NCBI GenBank assembly: GCA_910585265.1
Contig: CAJUCA010000019.1
Location: 1 to 51,350, forward strand
Length of the DNA stretch: 51,350 bases
Source of the DNA: an uncultured Oscillospiraceae bacterium
GTDB lineage: Bacteria > Bacillota > Clostridia > Oscillospirales > Oscillospiraceae
Direction: 5' to 3'
The notes beneath the pieces are model-generated. The model was not told the DNA's origin. It made no database searches and saw only the letters and a program-made list of their open reading frames with translations. The position numbers and the translations under genes are program-made. Below are positions 8,424 through 17,161 of this stretch, piece by piece; the first letter of the stretch is position 1, and the number at the start of each line of letters is the position of its first letter.

Positions 8424-9249
8424 GGTAGCGGTCAAGCTGGCCGGTACAGGTGCCAAGCAGCTTGCCATTCTGCTGTACGCCATCCTCCGGGAGCAGAAGA
8501 AAACCAAGGGCAAGACCCGGCTGACCAATATGCTCCGCAGCGGCAAGGAGTTGAAGGTGTTCGCCGTGAAGGACAGCGACCTCCAGCTTTTTTGCCGGGA
8601 GGCCAAGAAGTACGGCGTCCTCTACTGCGTCCTGAAAGACCGGGACGCCACGGACGGCATCACCGATATTATGGTGCGGGCCGAGGACGCCAGCAAGATC
8701 AACCGTATCTTTGAGCGGTTTAACCTCGCTACCGTGGATATGGCTGAAATCAGGAGCGAGATCGAGCGCAGCCGCGCCGAGCAGACGGCGGACGAGCCGG
8801 AAGCGCCAGCGGCGGCGGAGCCGATGACCGAGCAGGAGGTAGACGATCTTGTGGACGCTATGCTCTCCCCGGCCCCTGCCCCGGAACAAGAGGGCGAGCT
8901 GCCCGTCCCGGAGCGCACCGCCCCCGAACAGGACAAGGATGAATTTCTGGCGGCGCTGTTGGGGGACGGCCCCGCCAAGGAGGAAGGCCAGACCCAAAAC
9001 CCTACGGAGGGCCGGGTGGCGAAATCCCGTCAGTCCGAGCCTACCTCAAGGCCCAAAGAGCCAACCGGGGCGGGTATCTCTGATCCCCAGGAGCGTTCCC
9101 GGCCCTCCGTCCGTAAGGAACTGGACGAGATCAAGGCGGAGCGGCGGGAGAAAGCGGCGTCCTCCAGGGAGCAAGCCAAGCCCACCAAGGGGCCGAAGCA
9201 TCTGGCCCCGCGCACCAAGTATAAACCGAAACGACTGAAAGAGAGGTAA
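8362..9249 (+). CDS. PcfB-family (DUF3801) transfer accessory protein
   Basis: A 295-residue protein. The first about 130 residues match the PcfB/DUF3801 family (EQVVRLSLETGEVAVKLAG, then KKYGVLYCVLKDRD and the end of the domain near NRIFERFNLATV). The remainder is charged, proline/glutamate-rich and probably disordered, ending in a strongly basic tail. PcfB of enterococcal pCF10 is a relaxosome component that connects relaxase and coupling protein, and the position between relaxase and VirD4 fits. It starts inside the end of the relaxase gene. Confidence 0.85.
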   Translation: MSSYSGDAAEQVVRLSLETGEVAVKLAGTGAKQLAILLYAILREQKKTKGKTRLTNMLRSGKELKVFAVKDSDLQLFCREAKKYGVLYCVLKDRDATDGITDIMVRAEDASKINRIFERFNLATVDMAEIRSEIERSRAEQTADEPEAPAAAEPMTEQEVDDLVDAMLSPAPAPEQEGELPVPERTAPEQDKDEFLAALLGDGPAKEEGQTQNPTEGRVAKSRQSEPTSRPKEPTGAGISDPQERSRPSVRKELDEIKAERREKAASSREQAKPTKGPKHLAPRTKYKPKRLKER

Positions 9250-9252
9250 GAC

Positions 9253-10146
9253 ATGGAAAACTATGATGATCTGTTTGCCCCCCAGCCCGACCAGCGCAGG
9301 GACGCCCCCTTTGACAAGGACGCATGGGCGGCGAGGAAACAGCAGGAGCGTGAGGGTGTCTACCTGATGATCGACACCTTTGCCCATGAGATGAGCATGG
9401 ACGGTAGCCTGTTCTGCGATTACCTGGATGTGCAGGCCCGCTTTGACCGCTACTCCGTGAGCAACGCCATTCTGGTCGCCGCCCAAAAGCCGGATGCCAC
9501 CAAATTGGCCGACTTTGACACATGGAAGTCCAGCGGCCTGTACGTCAAGCGGGGTGCGGAAGCCATCACCATCCTGGAACCCGGCAAGGAGTACACCCGT
9601 GAACAGGATGGCTCCAAGGGTGTGTTCTACGACCCCAAGAAAATGTTCGACATTTCCCAGACCAACTCCACCCAGCGGGCCGCGCCCCCGGTGGCCCGTG
9701 ATGGGCGGCTGCTCCTGAAAGCCCTGATGAACAACGCCCCCTGCCGCTTCGCCATCTCCAATGAGCTGCCGGAGGGCGTGAACGTGGCCTACTCCAGCAA
9801 GGAAAACACCATCCGGGTACGGCAAGGGCTGAACGCCCCTACCATCTTCCGGGGGTTGGCCCAGGAGTTGGCCCGCGCCCACATGAACAAGGGCAGCTTC
9901 CAATGCCAGAACCCGGATTTTGTGGCGTACAGCGCGTCCTATATGCTGTGCAAGCGCAACGGCGTGTCGGTGGAGGGCTTTTCCTTTGACCGTATGCCGG
10001 AAGAATACAGTCAGATGGACGCTCAGGCGATCCGGGGCGAGGTGGGCACCATCCGGGAAATCGCCGGAACCATCTCCGCCGATATGAACCGGCTCTTTGC
10101 CGCCCAGGAGAAAGCGCAGAAAAACCGGGACGGCGGCGCGAGATAA
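9253..10146 (+). CDS. ArdC-like ssDNA-binding protein with degenerate peptidase motif
   Basis: 297 residues. Residues about 35-135 resemble the ArdC N-terminal ssDNA-binding domain (YSVSNAILVAAQKPDATKLA, WKSSGLYVKRGAEAITILEP, YDPKKMFDISQTN). The segment about 195-250 matches the zinc-peptidase half of such proteins, but the expected HExxH reads LAQELARAHM (202-211), so the first metal-binding histidine is lost. It is therefore likely a structural or ssDNA-binding protein rather than an active protease. ArdC proteins protect incoming DNA from restriction. It starts three bases after the PcfB stop. Confidence 0.7.
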   Translation: MENYDDLFAPQPDQRRDAPFDKDAWAARKQQEREGVYLMIDTFAHEMSMDGSLFCDYLDVQARFDRYSVSNAILVAAQKPDATKLADFDTWKSSGLYVKRGAEAITILEPGKEYTREQDGSKGVFYDPKKMFDISQTNSTQRAAPPVARDGRLLLKALMNNAPCRFAISNELPEGVNVAYSSKENTIRVRQGLNAPTIFRGLAQELARAHMNKGSFQCQNPDFVAYSASYMLCKRNGVSVEGFSFDRMPEEYSQMDAQAIRGEVGTIREIAGTISADMNRLFAAQEKAQKNRDGGAR

Positions 10147-10158
10147 GGAGGGCGCTCT

Positions 10159-10350
10159 ATGCGTGATGAAAAGCGAGTGGTCACGCTGAATGACTTTGAA
10201 CAGCGGCTTATGGTGCGGGGCCTGACTGATTTCCGCAACGATACCCTCCGGGACGGCAAGCCCACCCAGGACGTGGACGATCTCATTCTCAAAGTCATTG
10301 ACGCGCCCACCAAGCGGGAGAAACGGAGGGCTGACCGTGCGGCAAGATAA
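10159..10350 (+). CDS. Small charged ICE protein
   Basis: 63 residues starting MRDEKRVVTLNDFEQRLMVR, with a very basic end (KREKRRADRAAR). AGGAGG precedes the ATG. Its last bases overlap the likely GTG start of the coupling-protein gene, so the two are translationally coupled. No known domain; the position just before virD4 is typical of small Clostridia ICE proteins. Confidence 0.7.
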   Translation: MRDEKRVVTLNDFEQRLMVRGLTDFRNDTLRDGKPTQDVDDLILKVIDAPTKREKRRADRAAR

Positions 10351-12154
10351 ATTCTCCACATCCCGACTCATTCTTTACGCCTGCGGCCTGATCCCCGCCG
10401 TCTGGCTGGCCCTGCTGCTGGCCCCCTATATGGGCGGCGGGCTGGTGGGGCTGGTGCGCTACGGCGGCGCGGCCCTCAATGACCCATTCCACATCATACT
10501 GTGTGAGGACAGCCTGAAAACTGTCCTCATTTTTATGCTCTGCTATGGGTTGGGCATTGGTATTTACCTCTCCACTGACCGCAACTACCGCAGGCGGGAG
10601 GAACATGGCTCCGCCAAGTGGGGCACGGCCCAGGCCGTCAGGAAGAAATATGCCGACAAAAAGGCCACCGCTAACAAGATACTGACGCAGAATGTGGCGA
10701 TTGGCCTTGACGGACGCAGGCACCGGCGCAACCTCAATATTTTAGTGTGCGGCGGCTCCGGCGCGGGCAAGACGAGGTTTTTTGCCAAGCCCAACATTAT
10801 GAACGCCAACACCAGCTTTGTTTGCCTTGATCCCAAGGGGGAGCTGCTGCGGGACACCGGGAACCTGTTGAAAGCCAAGGGGTACAACATTAAGGTGATC
10901 GACCTTATCAACATGGAAAAAAGCTACTGCTACAATCCCTTTGTCTATCTCCGCAACGACAACGACATCCAACGGCTGGTGACAAATCTGTTCAAAAACA
11001 CCACGCCCAAAGGCTCACAGTCCCAAGACCCCTTTTGGGATCAGGCGGCGCAAATGCTCCTGCTGGCGCTGGTGTTTTATCTCCACTATGAAGCCCCGCC
11101 CGATGAACAGAACTTTCCCATGGTCATGGAGATGATCCGGGCTGGGGAAGTCCGGGAGGAAGATGAGGACTTCCGCTCCCCGCTGGATGAACTCTTTGAC
11201 CGCCTGGAAATGCGGAACCCGGAGCATATCGCCCTGAAATACTACCGCTCCTATCACTCCGGCAGCGCCAAGACCCTGAAATCCATTCAAATCACGCTGG
11301 TGTCCCGGTTAGAGAAGTTCAACCTGGAATCTCTGGCAAGCATGACGCAGACGGACGAGATGGAGTTGTGGAGTTTGGGCGAGAGAAAGACGGCCATTTT
11401 TGCCGTTATCCCCGACAATGACGCCAGCTTCAATTTCATCATCGGTATGCTCTACACCCAGCTATTCCAGCAGCTTTATTATCAGGCGGACGTGGTACAC
11501 GGCGGCAGATTGCCCGTCCATGTGCATTTTGTCATGGACGAATTTGCTAATGTCGCCTTGCCGGACGAGTTTGACAAGCTGTTGTCCACAATGCGGAGCC
11601 GGGAAATTTCCGTGAGCATTATCATCCAGAACCTTGCCCAGCTAAAGGCCCTCTTTGAAAAACAGTGGGAGAGCATCGTGGGCAACTGCGATGAATTTAT
11701 CTATCTCGGCGGAAATGAAGCGTCAACGCACGAGTACGTTTCCAAGCTGCTGGGCAAGGAAACCATCGACACCAACACCTACGGCCAGTCCAGGGGGCGG
11801 AGCGGCAGCTACTCCACCAACTGGCAATTAGCGGGCCGCGAACTTTTGACCCCGGACGAGGTGCGTATGCTGGACAATCAGTATGCGCTCCTTTTTATTC
11901 GCGGGGAGCGGCCCATCCAGGACTTCAAGTACGACATTTTGAAGCATCCCCATGTGAAGCTGACCACAGACGGCGGGGCTGAACCCTACCGCCACGGCGA
12001 GGACACCCGCAGCATCGCATCCATCCAGTTTGACCCGGAGCTGCTGAAACGGGCGGCGGAACAGGAACAGGACGCGGTGAAACACAACTTCTTGCTTCTC
12101 ACAGAAGAAGAATTAGAAGAACTTATCAATTCATTAGGAGGTACGACACGATGA
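10337..12154 (+). CDS. VirD4/TraG-type coupling ATPase
   Basis: About 605 residues. Two N-terminal membrane helices (LILYACGLIPAVWLALLLAP and LKTVLIFMLCYGLGIGIYL) are followed by a TraG/VirD4 ATPase. Walker A is GGSGAGKT (about 139-146) and Walker B lies in FVMDEFANVALPDEF. It docks the relaxase-DNA complex at the transfer channel. GTG 10337 is preferred because GGAGG stands seven bases before it; an upstream in-frame ATG lacks such a site. The stop overlaps the Maff2 start by ATGA. Confidence 0.93.
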   Translation: MRQDKFSTSRLILYACGLIPAVWLALLLAPYMGGGLVGLVRYGGAALNDPFHIILCEDSLKTVLIFMLCYGLGIGIYLSTDRNYRRREEHGSAKWGTAQAVRKKYADKKATANKILTQNVAIGLDGRRHRRNLNILVCGGSGAGKTRFFAKPNIMNANTSFVCLDPKGELLRDTGNLLKAKGYNIKVIDLINMEKSYCYNPFVYLRNDNDIQRLVTNLFKNTTPKGSQSQDPFWDQAAQMLLLALVFYLHYEAPPDEQNFPMVMEMIRAGEVREEDEDFRSPLDELFDRLEMRNPEHIALKYYRSYHSGSAKTLKSIQITLVSRLEKFNLESLASMTQTDEMELWSLGERKTAIFAVIPDNDASFNFIIGMLYTQLFQQLYYQADVVHGGRLPVHVHFVMDEFANVALPDEFDKLLSTMRSREISVSIIIQNLAQLKALFEKQWESIVGNCDEFIYLGGNEASTHEYVSKLLGKETIDTNTYGQSRGRSGSYSTNWQLAGRELLTPDEVRMLDNQYALLFIRGERPIQDFKYDILKHPHVKLTTDGGAEPYRHGEDTRSIASIQFDPELLKRAAEQEQDAVKHNFLLLTEEELEELINSLGGTTR

Positions 12155-12516
12155 ACATTTTCAAGAAGAACGAGAAGAACCCCAACCGCCTGCCTATGCC
12201 CGACAAAGTGAAAAAGGGCTACCGCTACTACTGTTCCCTGGTGGCGGCGGTGGCCCTGATGGGCTGCTGTACTATGACGGCCTTTGCCGCCCCCGCTGCG
12301 GGCGGCGACCCCCTCACCGTTATCAACAACCTGTCCGAGTTTATCTTCGGCCTGATCCGCGCCGTGGGTCTGATTCTGCTGGGCTGGGGCATTGTCCAGG
12401 TGGGCCTCTCCCTCCAGAGCCACGACCCCTCCCAGCGTTCCAACGGCTTCCTCACCCTGGCGGGCGGCGTTATTATCACCTTTGCGCGTGAGATTTTGAC
12501 CCTTATCACCGGCTGA
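12151..12516 (+). CDS. Maff2-family mobile element protein (pilin-like)
   Basis: 121 residues with a signal-like first membrane segment (YYCSLVAAVALMGCC, then AFAAPAAGG), followed by a second hydrophobic segment (FIFGLIRAVGLILLGWGIVQ) and a third near the end. This matches the Maff2 family, short membrane proteins encoded right after virD4 in Clostridia ICEs. Size and topology resemble VirB2-type pilins, but that role is inference. Start and stop are fixed by the four-base overlap with virD4. A strong hairpin follows the gene. Confidence 0.88.
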   Translation: MNIFKKNEKNPNRLPMPDKVKKGYRYYCSLVAAVALMGCCTMTAFAAPAAGGDPLTVINNLSEFIFGLIRAVGLILLGWGIVQVGLSLQSHDPSQRSNGFLTLAGGVIITFAREILTLITG

Positions 12517-12540
12517 TCCGGCAAAGCTATCCGAACACAC

Positions 12541-12569
12541 GGGGCAGGCCCACAAGATGGGCCTGCCCC
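12541..12569. other. 12-bp perfect stem-loop between maff2 and trbL-like gene
   Basis: GGGGCAGGCCCA pairs with TGGGCCTGCCCC around CAAGA. No T-tract follows, so it is unlikely to stop transcription fully. Placed directly after the pilin-like gene, it could stabilise that part of the message and raise its expression over downstream genes. Confidence 0.7.
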
Positions 12570-12587
12570 TAAAAGGAGGTGCTTTGC

Positions 12588-13424
12588 GTGTCGGATAATT
12601 GGGTAGTCCAGAATTTAGAGAACGCCCTGGAGGTCTGGAACGGCAAATTGAGCGAGATATGGCAGCTTATCACACAATCCCCCCAGGACTTCAAGGGCGG
12701 TGCGATTTGGAGCGTGGTGGTGAACATCCACGGCGGGCTCCAGGCCATCGGCTACGCCCTGCTGGTGCTGTTCTTTGTGGTGGGTGTGGTCAAGACCTGC
12801 GGCAGCTTTGTGGAGGTCAAAAAGCCGGAACACGCCATAAAGCTGTTTGTCCGCTTTGCGCTGGCAAAGGCCCTTATCACTCACGGCATGGAGCTGATGC
12901 TGGCCCTGTTGAACATCATCCAGGGCGTGGTGTCCTCCATTATGAATGCGGCGGGCTTTGGCGCTCCCAACTCCACCATCCTGCCCGCCGAGATCGTGAC
13001 CGCCATTGAGGACTGCGGCTTTTTTGAGAGCATCCCCCTATGGGCAGTGACGCTGATCGGCGGGCTGCTGATTTGGGTGCTGTCCTTCGTGATGATTTTG
13101 AGCGTCTACGGGCGCTTTTTTAAGATGTTTATGTACGCTGCGCTGGCCCCCATCCCCCTGTCCAGCTTTGCCGGGGAACCCAGCCAGAACGTGGGCAAGA
13201 GCTTTTTGAAAAGCTACGCCGCCGTCTGTCTGGAGGGGGCCGTCATCGTGCTGGCCTGCATCATCTTCTCCGTGTTCGCCAGCTCCCCGCCCGCTGTTGA
13301 CCCAAACGCGGCGGCGGCATCTATGGTGTGGAGCTATATCGGAGAATTGACGTTCAATATGCTTATCCTGGTGGGCAGCGTGAAAATGTCCGACCATGTT
13401 GTGCGTGAAATGATGGGACTGTAA
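12588..13424 (+). CDS. TrbL/VirB6-like conjugal transfer membrane protein
   Basis: About 278 residues with five or six membrane helices (IGYALLVLFFVVGVV, LWAVTLIGGLLIWVLSFVMIL, MFMYAALAPIPLSSFAG, VCLEGAVIVLACIIFSVFA and others). The loop APIPLSSFAGEPSQNVGKSFLK is typical of the VirB6/TrbL-like proteins of Clostridia ICEs, the inner-membrane channel component. GTG 12588 has AGGAGGT about eight bases upstream; an earlier GTG at 12579 overlaps that site. The transfer operon is interrupted after this gene by a reversed toxin-antitoxin pair. Confidence 0.88.
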   Translation: MSDNWVVQNLENALEVWNGKLSEIWQLITQSPQDFKGGAIWSVVVNIHGGLQAIGYALLVLFFVVGVVKTCGSFVEVKKPEHAIKLFVRFALAKALITHGMELMLALLNIIQGVVSSIMNAAGFGAPNSTILPAEIVTAIEDCGFFESIPLWAVTLIGGLLIWVLSFVMILSVYGRFFKMFMYAALAPIPLSSFAGEPSQNVGKSFLKSYAAVCLEGAVIVLACIIFSVFASSPPAVDPNAAAASMVWSYIGELTFNMLILVGSVKMSDHVVREMMGL

Positions 13425-13441
13425 AAAGAAAGAGCGGGGCA

Positions 13442-13840
13442 TTACAGCCCCACTCCATCTTCCTCTAAAAACTCTGTCACTGTCATACAACGGGGATGTT
13501 CCATGTCAAGGCTCAAAAAGTCTTTGTCGCCGGTCAGAATCACGTCAACATCCGCAACGATAGCCGCGTTCAAAATCGGTTGGTCTTTTGCGTCCCGAAT
13601 CAGCTTTGTCCCGTTATCGACCGCGGGGATCAACTCATAGGAGAACTCTGCCAGAAACACTTCCGCGTCAGGTAGTGCTTCTGGCGCTTTGCGTTTGAGA
13701 ACGTCATAGAGTTCATAAATGCTGCGGTCACAGATAACCATTTCATGGTAATCAGAAACGTACAGCAGCGCCTTTGCCGGTTTTGAACCGCGAAAGAGCA
13801 TGGCCGAGAACAGGATGTTTGTGTCAACAAGTATTTTCAA
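13442..13840 (-). CDS. PIN-domain toxin
   Basis: A 132-residue PIN-fold ribonuclease: MKILVDTNILFSAML provides the first acidic residue, YELYDVL a conserved glutamate, and LNAAIVADVDVILTGDKDFL the C-terminal acidic cluster. This matches the putative toxin-antitoxin PIN family. The start is TTG overlapping the TGA stop of the upstream antitoxin, as usual for antitoxin-first pairs. It should cleave RNA when unbound. The pair runs against the transfer operon, suggesting later insertion as a maintenance module. Confidence 0.88.
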   Translation of the reverse strand: MKILVDTNILFSAMLFRGSKPAKALLYVSDYHEMVICDRSIYELYDVLKRKAPEALPDAEVFLAEFSYELIPAVDNGTKLIRDAKDQPILNAAIVADVDVILTGDKDFLSLDMEHPRCMTVTEFLEEDGVGL

Positions 13841-14106
13841 CCCCGTTCTCCCCCATAGCGGACTTCATCGACCAAAGCCTGCACATCATCCTCGTCTTTT
13901 ACACCCAGCTTTTCAGCAAGTCCGGCAAAAGCGTCCTGTACCTTCGACAAAGCCTGCGCGGAAGCGTTGGCAACAACGACCTCACCGCCCTGGTTTTGAA
14001 AAAATAAAATCTTATCCCCCGACTTCAAACCGAGAAGGCGGCGAATTTCCACAGGAACCGTAATTTGCCCATTGGCAGAGAGTTTGGCTAAGTTCATAAA
14101 TGCCAT
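13837..14106 (-). CDS. AbrB/MazE-type antitoxin
   Basis: 89 residues beginning with a SpoVT-AbrB swapped-hairpin DNA-binding domain (AKLSANGQITVPVEIRRLLG, then GDKILFF) and ending with a helical tail likely to wrap the toxin. An AGGATGGC context precedes the ATG, and a promoter (14148-14176) and a small palindrome (14127-14138) lie upstream, consistent with autoregulation. Its stop overlaps the toxin start. Confidence 0.9.
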   Translation of the reverse strand: MAFMNLAKLSANGQITVPVEIRRLLGLKSGDKILFFQNQGGEVVVANASAQALSKVQDAFAGLAEKLGVKDEDDVQALVDEVRYGGERG

Positions 14107-14126
14107 CCTTTCTATTCTTGAAATCT

Positions 14127-14138
14127 AAAGAATTCTTT
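14127..14138. promoter_or_regulatory. Palindrome upstream of antitoxin, possible operator
   Basis: AAAGAATTCTTT, a 12-bp perfect palindrome between the antitoxin start and its predicted -10 box. AbrB-type antitoxins bind such AT-rich repeats; the assignment is by position only. Confidence 0.4.
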
Positions 14139-14147
14139 TGCTTCTCT

Positions 14148-14176
14148 ATTATATACGATATGAGCGGTAAAAGCAA
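14148..14176 (-). promoter_or_regulatory. Predicted promoter of the AbrB/PIN pair
   Basis: On the minus strand TTGCTT, 17 bases, TATAAT (bases 14176 down to 14148). The -10 is perfect, the -35 matches 4 of 6. Confidence 0.55.
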
Positions 14177-14209
14177 TTCCATTTTACAAATTAGGAGGTC
14201 TTATTTTGG

Positions 14210-14419
14210 ATGAAGCGATTTTATATCTTCAAGGACGGGACACAGAAAGCCAGCACTGCCACAAGAGAGTTGGCGATTGACCTGATCCGTCAGTATCAGG
14301 CACTTGAAACCCATCCGCTTTTGCGGGCAGAGTTCAGCATGATTGAGGGGGAGGAAGAATTTGTGCCCTACCCCACCAAGCAGAAGCCGCCCAGGAAAAA
14401 GGGCGGAATGGAGCGATAA
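14210..14419 (+). CDS. Small transfer-region protein
   Basis: 69 residues starting MKRFYIFKDGTQKASTATRE and ending in a basic tail (KQKPPRKKGGMER). AGGAGG stands upstream (14193-14198) at a rather long spacing of 11 bases. It comes first after the toxin-antitoxin pair and directly before prgI, so it is probably cotranscribed with the channel genes. No recognised domain. Confidence 0.75.
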   Translation: MKRFYIFKDGTQKASTATRELAIDLIRQYQALETHPLLRAEFSMIEGEEEFVPYPTKQKPPRKKGGMER

Positions 14420-14434
14420 AGGAGGGTATCTATT

Positions 14435-14800
14435 TTGGAAGTCAAAATCAACCGTGAAATCCGCAACTATACGGAAAGTATGTTTTTTGGGCTGTCCCTG
14501 CGGCAGCTCGTTTTTTCTGCCCTGGCGGTAGTCGTGGCCGTGGGGCTGTACTTTCTGCTGAAACCCTATGTCGGCACGGAAACTGTGTCCTGGATGTGCG
14601 TCCTGGGCGCGGCCCCCTTTGCCGCCCTGGGCTTTTTCACCTACCACGGCATGACGGCGGAGCAGTTTATTTGGGCGTGGCTGCGCTCGGAGCTGTTGGA
14701 ACCGCGAGAACTCCGCTTTGAATCGTCCACGCTGTACTACGACATTTTGAAGTCCAGCATGGATAAGCGGGAAAAGGAGGAATACAAGCGCCATGATTAA
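14435..14800 (+). CDS. PrgI-family (VirB3-like) channel protein
   Basis: 121 residues, TTG start with AGGAGGG upstream. The opening (VKINREIRNYTESMFFGLSL) and two adjacent membrane helices (LVFSALAVVVAVGLYFLL and VSWMCVLGAAPFAALGFFTY) match the PrgI family of Gram-positive conjugation systems, the counterpart of VirB3. The C-terminal part is soluble and basic. It overlaps the VirB4 gene by eight bases; VirB3 and VirB4 act together in type IV systems. Confidence 0.88.
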   Translation: MEVKINREIRNYTESMFFGLSLRQLVFSALAVVVAVGLYFLLKPYVGTETVSWMCVLGAAPFAALGFFTYHGMTAEQFIWAWLRSELLEPRELRFESSTLYYDILKSSMDKREKEEYKRHD

Positions 14801-17126
14801 GAGCATCAAGACCATCATGCGGCAGGATCGGGAGCCGTACCGCGTTCCCCGCAGGGTGCAGGACGTGATCCCCATTCAATGCGTCTGGCCGGACGGCATT
14901 TTTAAGGTGGGCGTCAAGTTCTCCAAGGCCTACCGCTTCACCGACATCAATTACAAGGTAGCCAGCCGGGAGGACAAGGAAACCATGTTCCTTGCTTACT
15001 CGGAGTTGCTGAACGGCCTGGACAGCGCCGCCACTACCAAGCTCACCATTTGCAACCGCCGCCAGAGCCAGGCGGACTTTGAGCAGTCCGTCCTTATGGC
15101 TATGCGGGGGGACGGCCTGGACAAGTACCGCAAGGAGTACAACCAAATGCTCATTGACAAGGCGACCGGGGCCAACGGCATCATCCAGGAGAAACTTGTC
15201 ACCGTGACCGTCTACAAGCGGGACATTGAGGACGCCCGCGCCTACTTCACCCGCATCGGGGCCGACCTGACCGCCCGCTTCGCCGCCCTCGGCTCCAAGT
15301 GCGTGGAACTGGACGCCGCTGACCGGCTGCGTATCCTCCACGACTTCTACCGGGCCGGGGACGAGGGCAGTTTTCACTTCGATATGGCGGATATGGCCCG
15401 GAAGGGCCACGACTTCAAGGACTATATCTGCCCGGACGGGATCGAGAAGCACAGCGACTACCTGAAGCTGGGCGACCGCTATTGCCGGGTGCTGTTCCTG
15501 AAGGACTACGCCAACTATATCCAGGACGAGATCGTGGCCGACTTGACCGACCTGAACCGCAATATGATGTTGTCCATTGACATCCTCTCCGTGCCCACCG
15601 ACGAGGCCGTGCGGGAGGTGGAGAACCGTCTGCTGGGGGTAGAAACCAATATCACAAACTGGCAGCGCCGCCAGAATCAGAACAACAACTTCTCCGCCAT
15701 CGTCCCCTACGACATGGAGTTGCAGCGCAAGGAGAGCAAGGAGTTTTTGGCCGACCTCACCACCCGCGACCAGCGGATGATGCAGGCCGTCCTCACCCTT
15801 GTTATCACCGCCGACAGCAAACAGCAGCTTGACAGCGACACGGAAAAGGTGCGCTCCCTGTCCGGGCGGTGCCAGTTGGCGGTGCTGAAATACCAGCAGC
15901 TTGACGGCCTGAACACCGTCCTGCCCATCGGCACCCGGAAGATCAACGCCTTCCGCACCCTGACCACCGAGAGCCTTGCCGTGTTCATGCCCTTTAAGGT
16001 GCAGGAGATCATGGACAGGGGCGGCATCTACTTCGGGGAGAACGCCATTTCCCACAACCTTATCATGTGCAACAAGGCGAACCTGCTCAATCAGTCGTCC
16101 TTCCGGCTGGGCGTCCCCGGCTCCGGCAAATCGTTCAGCGTGAAAGAGGAGATCGCGTTCCTCATTCTCAACACGGACGATGATATTCTCATAGCAGACC
16201 CGGAGGGGGAGTATGCGCCCCTCATTGAAGCGATGGACGGCCTGGGCACCGTTGTCCGGGTGGCCGCTGGCGGCAAAGACCGCTTGAACGCCATGTATAT
16301 GGTGGACGGCTACGGCGAGAACAACCCCATTGTGGTGAAGTCCCAATTCATCATGTCCCTGGTGGAGCGTATCGACCCCAATGGCGTGGGGGCGCGGCAG
16401 AAGTCCATCATTGACCGCTGTACGGCGGCGGTGTATGAAGAAGCGGAGCAGACCGGCATTGTCCCCACGCTGGCTACCCTCCGTGAAAAGCTGTTGGAGC
16501 AGCCGGAGGAAATGGCGCGGGAGATCGCCCTGGCCCTGGAACTGTTCACCACCGGCTCCCTTGATATTTTTGGGCACGAAAGCACCGTTGACCTGGACAA
16601 GCGGGTGGTGGTGTTCGACATTCACGGCTTGGGTGAGCAGTTGAAGCCCATCGGCCACCTTGTCATTACCGACACCATGCTCAACCGCGTCACCCTGAAC
16701 TGGAAAAAGGGCAAGCGCACCCACGTCTTTATCGACGAGTTCCATGTGATGTTTGAGAACGAGTTTTCTGCCGCCCTTTTTAACTCTGCGTGGCGGCAGT
16801 TTAGAAAGCGCAATGCCTATCCCACCGCCATCACGCAGAATGTGGAGTATCTTCTGGACTCTGTGCAGGCCAGCACTATGCTGTCCAACTCCGAGTTCAT
16901 TGTCATGCTCAATCAGGCGGCAAGCGACCGGGAAAAGCTGGCCCGCCTGCTGAACATCTCCGAGGAACAGATGGGCCACATCACCAATGCCCCCGCCGGG
17001 TGCGGGCTTATCAAGTACGGCTCCGCCCTGGTGCCCTTTGTCAACCGTTTCCCCCACAATACGGAACTCTACCGCTTGATGACCACCCGGCCCGGTGAGG
17101 GCCGCTTTTCCGGGGGGCAGGCATAA
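14793..17126 (+). CDS. VirB4-like transfer ATPase
   Basis: 777 residues. The N-terminal half is the VirB4/TraE-type docking region; the C-terminal half is the motor domain, with Walker A GVPGSGKS (about 440-447) and Walker B in HVFIDEFHVMFENEF. The arginine-rich segment ITQNVEYLLDS follows, as usual. It powers assembly of the channel at the membrane. The ATG overlaps the PrgI gene, with GGAGG just before it. Confidence 0.94.
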   Translation: MIKSIKTIMRQDREPYRVPRRVQDVIPIQCVWPDGIFKVGVKFSKAYRFTDINYKVASREDKETMFLAYSELLNGLDSAATTKLTICNRRQSQADFEQSVLMAMRGDGLDKYRKEYNQMLIDKATGANGIIQEKLVTVTVYKRDIEDARAYFTRIGADLTARFAALGSKCVELDAADRLRILHDFYRAGDEGSFHFDMADMARKGHDFKDYICPDGIEKHSDYLKLGDRYCRVLFLKDYANYIQDEIVADLTDLNRNMMLSIDILSVPTDEAVREVENRLLGVETNITNWQRRQNQNNNFSAIVPYDMELQRKESKEFLADLTTRDQRMMQAVLTLVITADSKQQLDSDTEKVRSLSGRCQLAVLKYQQLDGLNTVLPIGTRKINAFRTLTTESLAVFMPFKVQEIMDRGGIYFGENAISHNLIMCNKANLLNQSSFRLGVPGSGKSFSVKEEIAFLILNTDDDILIADPEGEYAPLIEAMDGLGTVVRVAAGGKDRLNAMYMVDGYGENNPIVVKSQFIMSLVERIDPNGVGARQKSIIDRCTAAVYEEAEQTGIVPTLATLREKLLEQPEEMAREIALALELFTTGSLDIFGHESTVDLDKRVVVFDIHGLGEQLKPIGHLVITDTMLNRVTLNWKKGKRTHVFIDEFHVMFENEFSAALFNSAWRQFRKRNAYPTAITQNVEYLLDSVQASTMLSNSEFIVMLNQAASDREKLARLLNISEEQMGHITNAPAGCGLIKYGSALVPFVNRFPHNTELYRLMTTRPGEGRFSGGQA

Positions 17127-17161
17127 TGCCTGCCCCTCCCCTTATGGACGGAGGTGTGAAA

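Noticed and set aside
14206..14280. Out-of-frame TTG-initiated 24-codon frame at the start of the small transfer gene
   Set aside because: It has better spacing to the AGGAGG site, but the overlapping 69-residue frame has a more protein-like sequence and the neighbouring prgI follows it.
14667..17057. Long minus-strand open frame opposite the virB4 gene
   Set aside because: The plus-strand VirB4 has all ATPase motifs; the antisense frame has low complexity composition and no recognisable domain.
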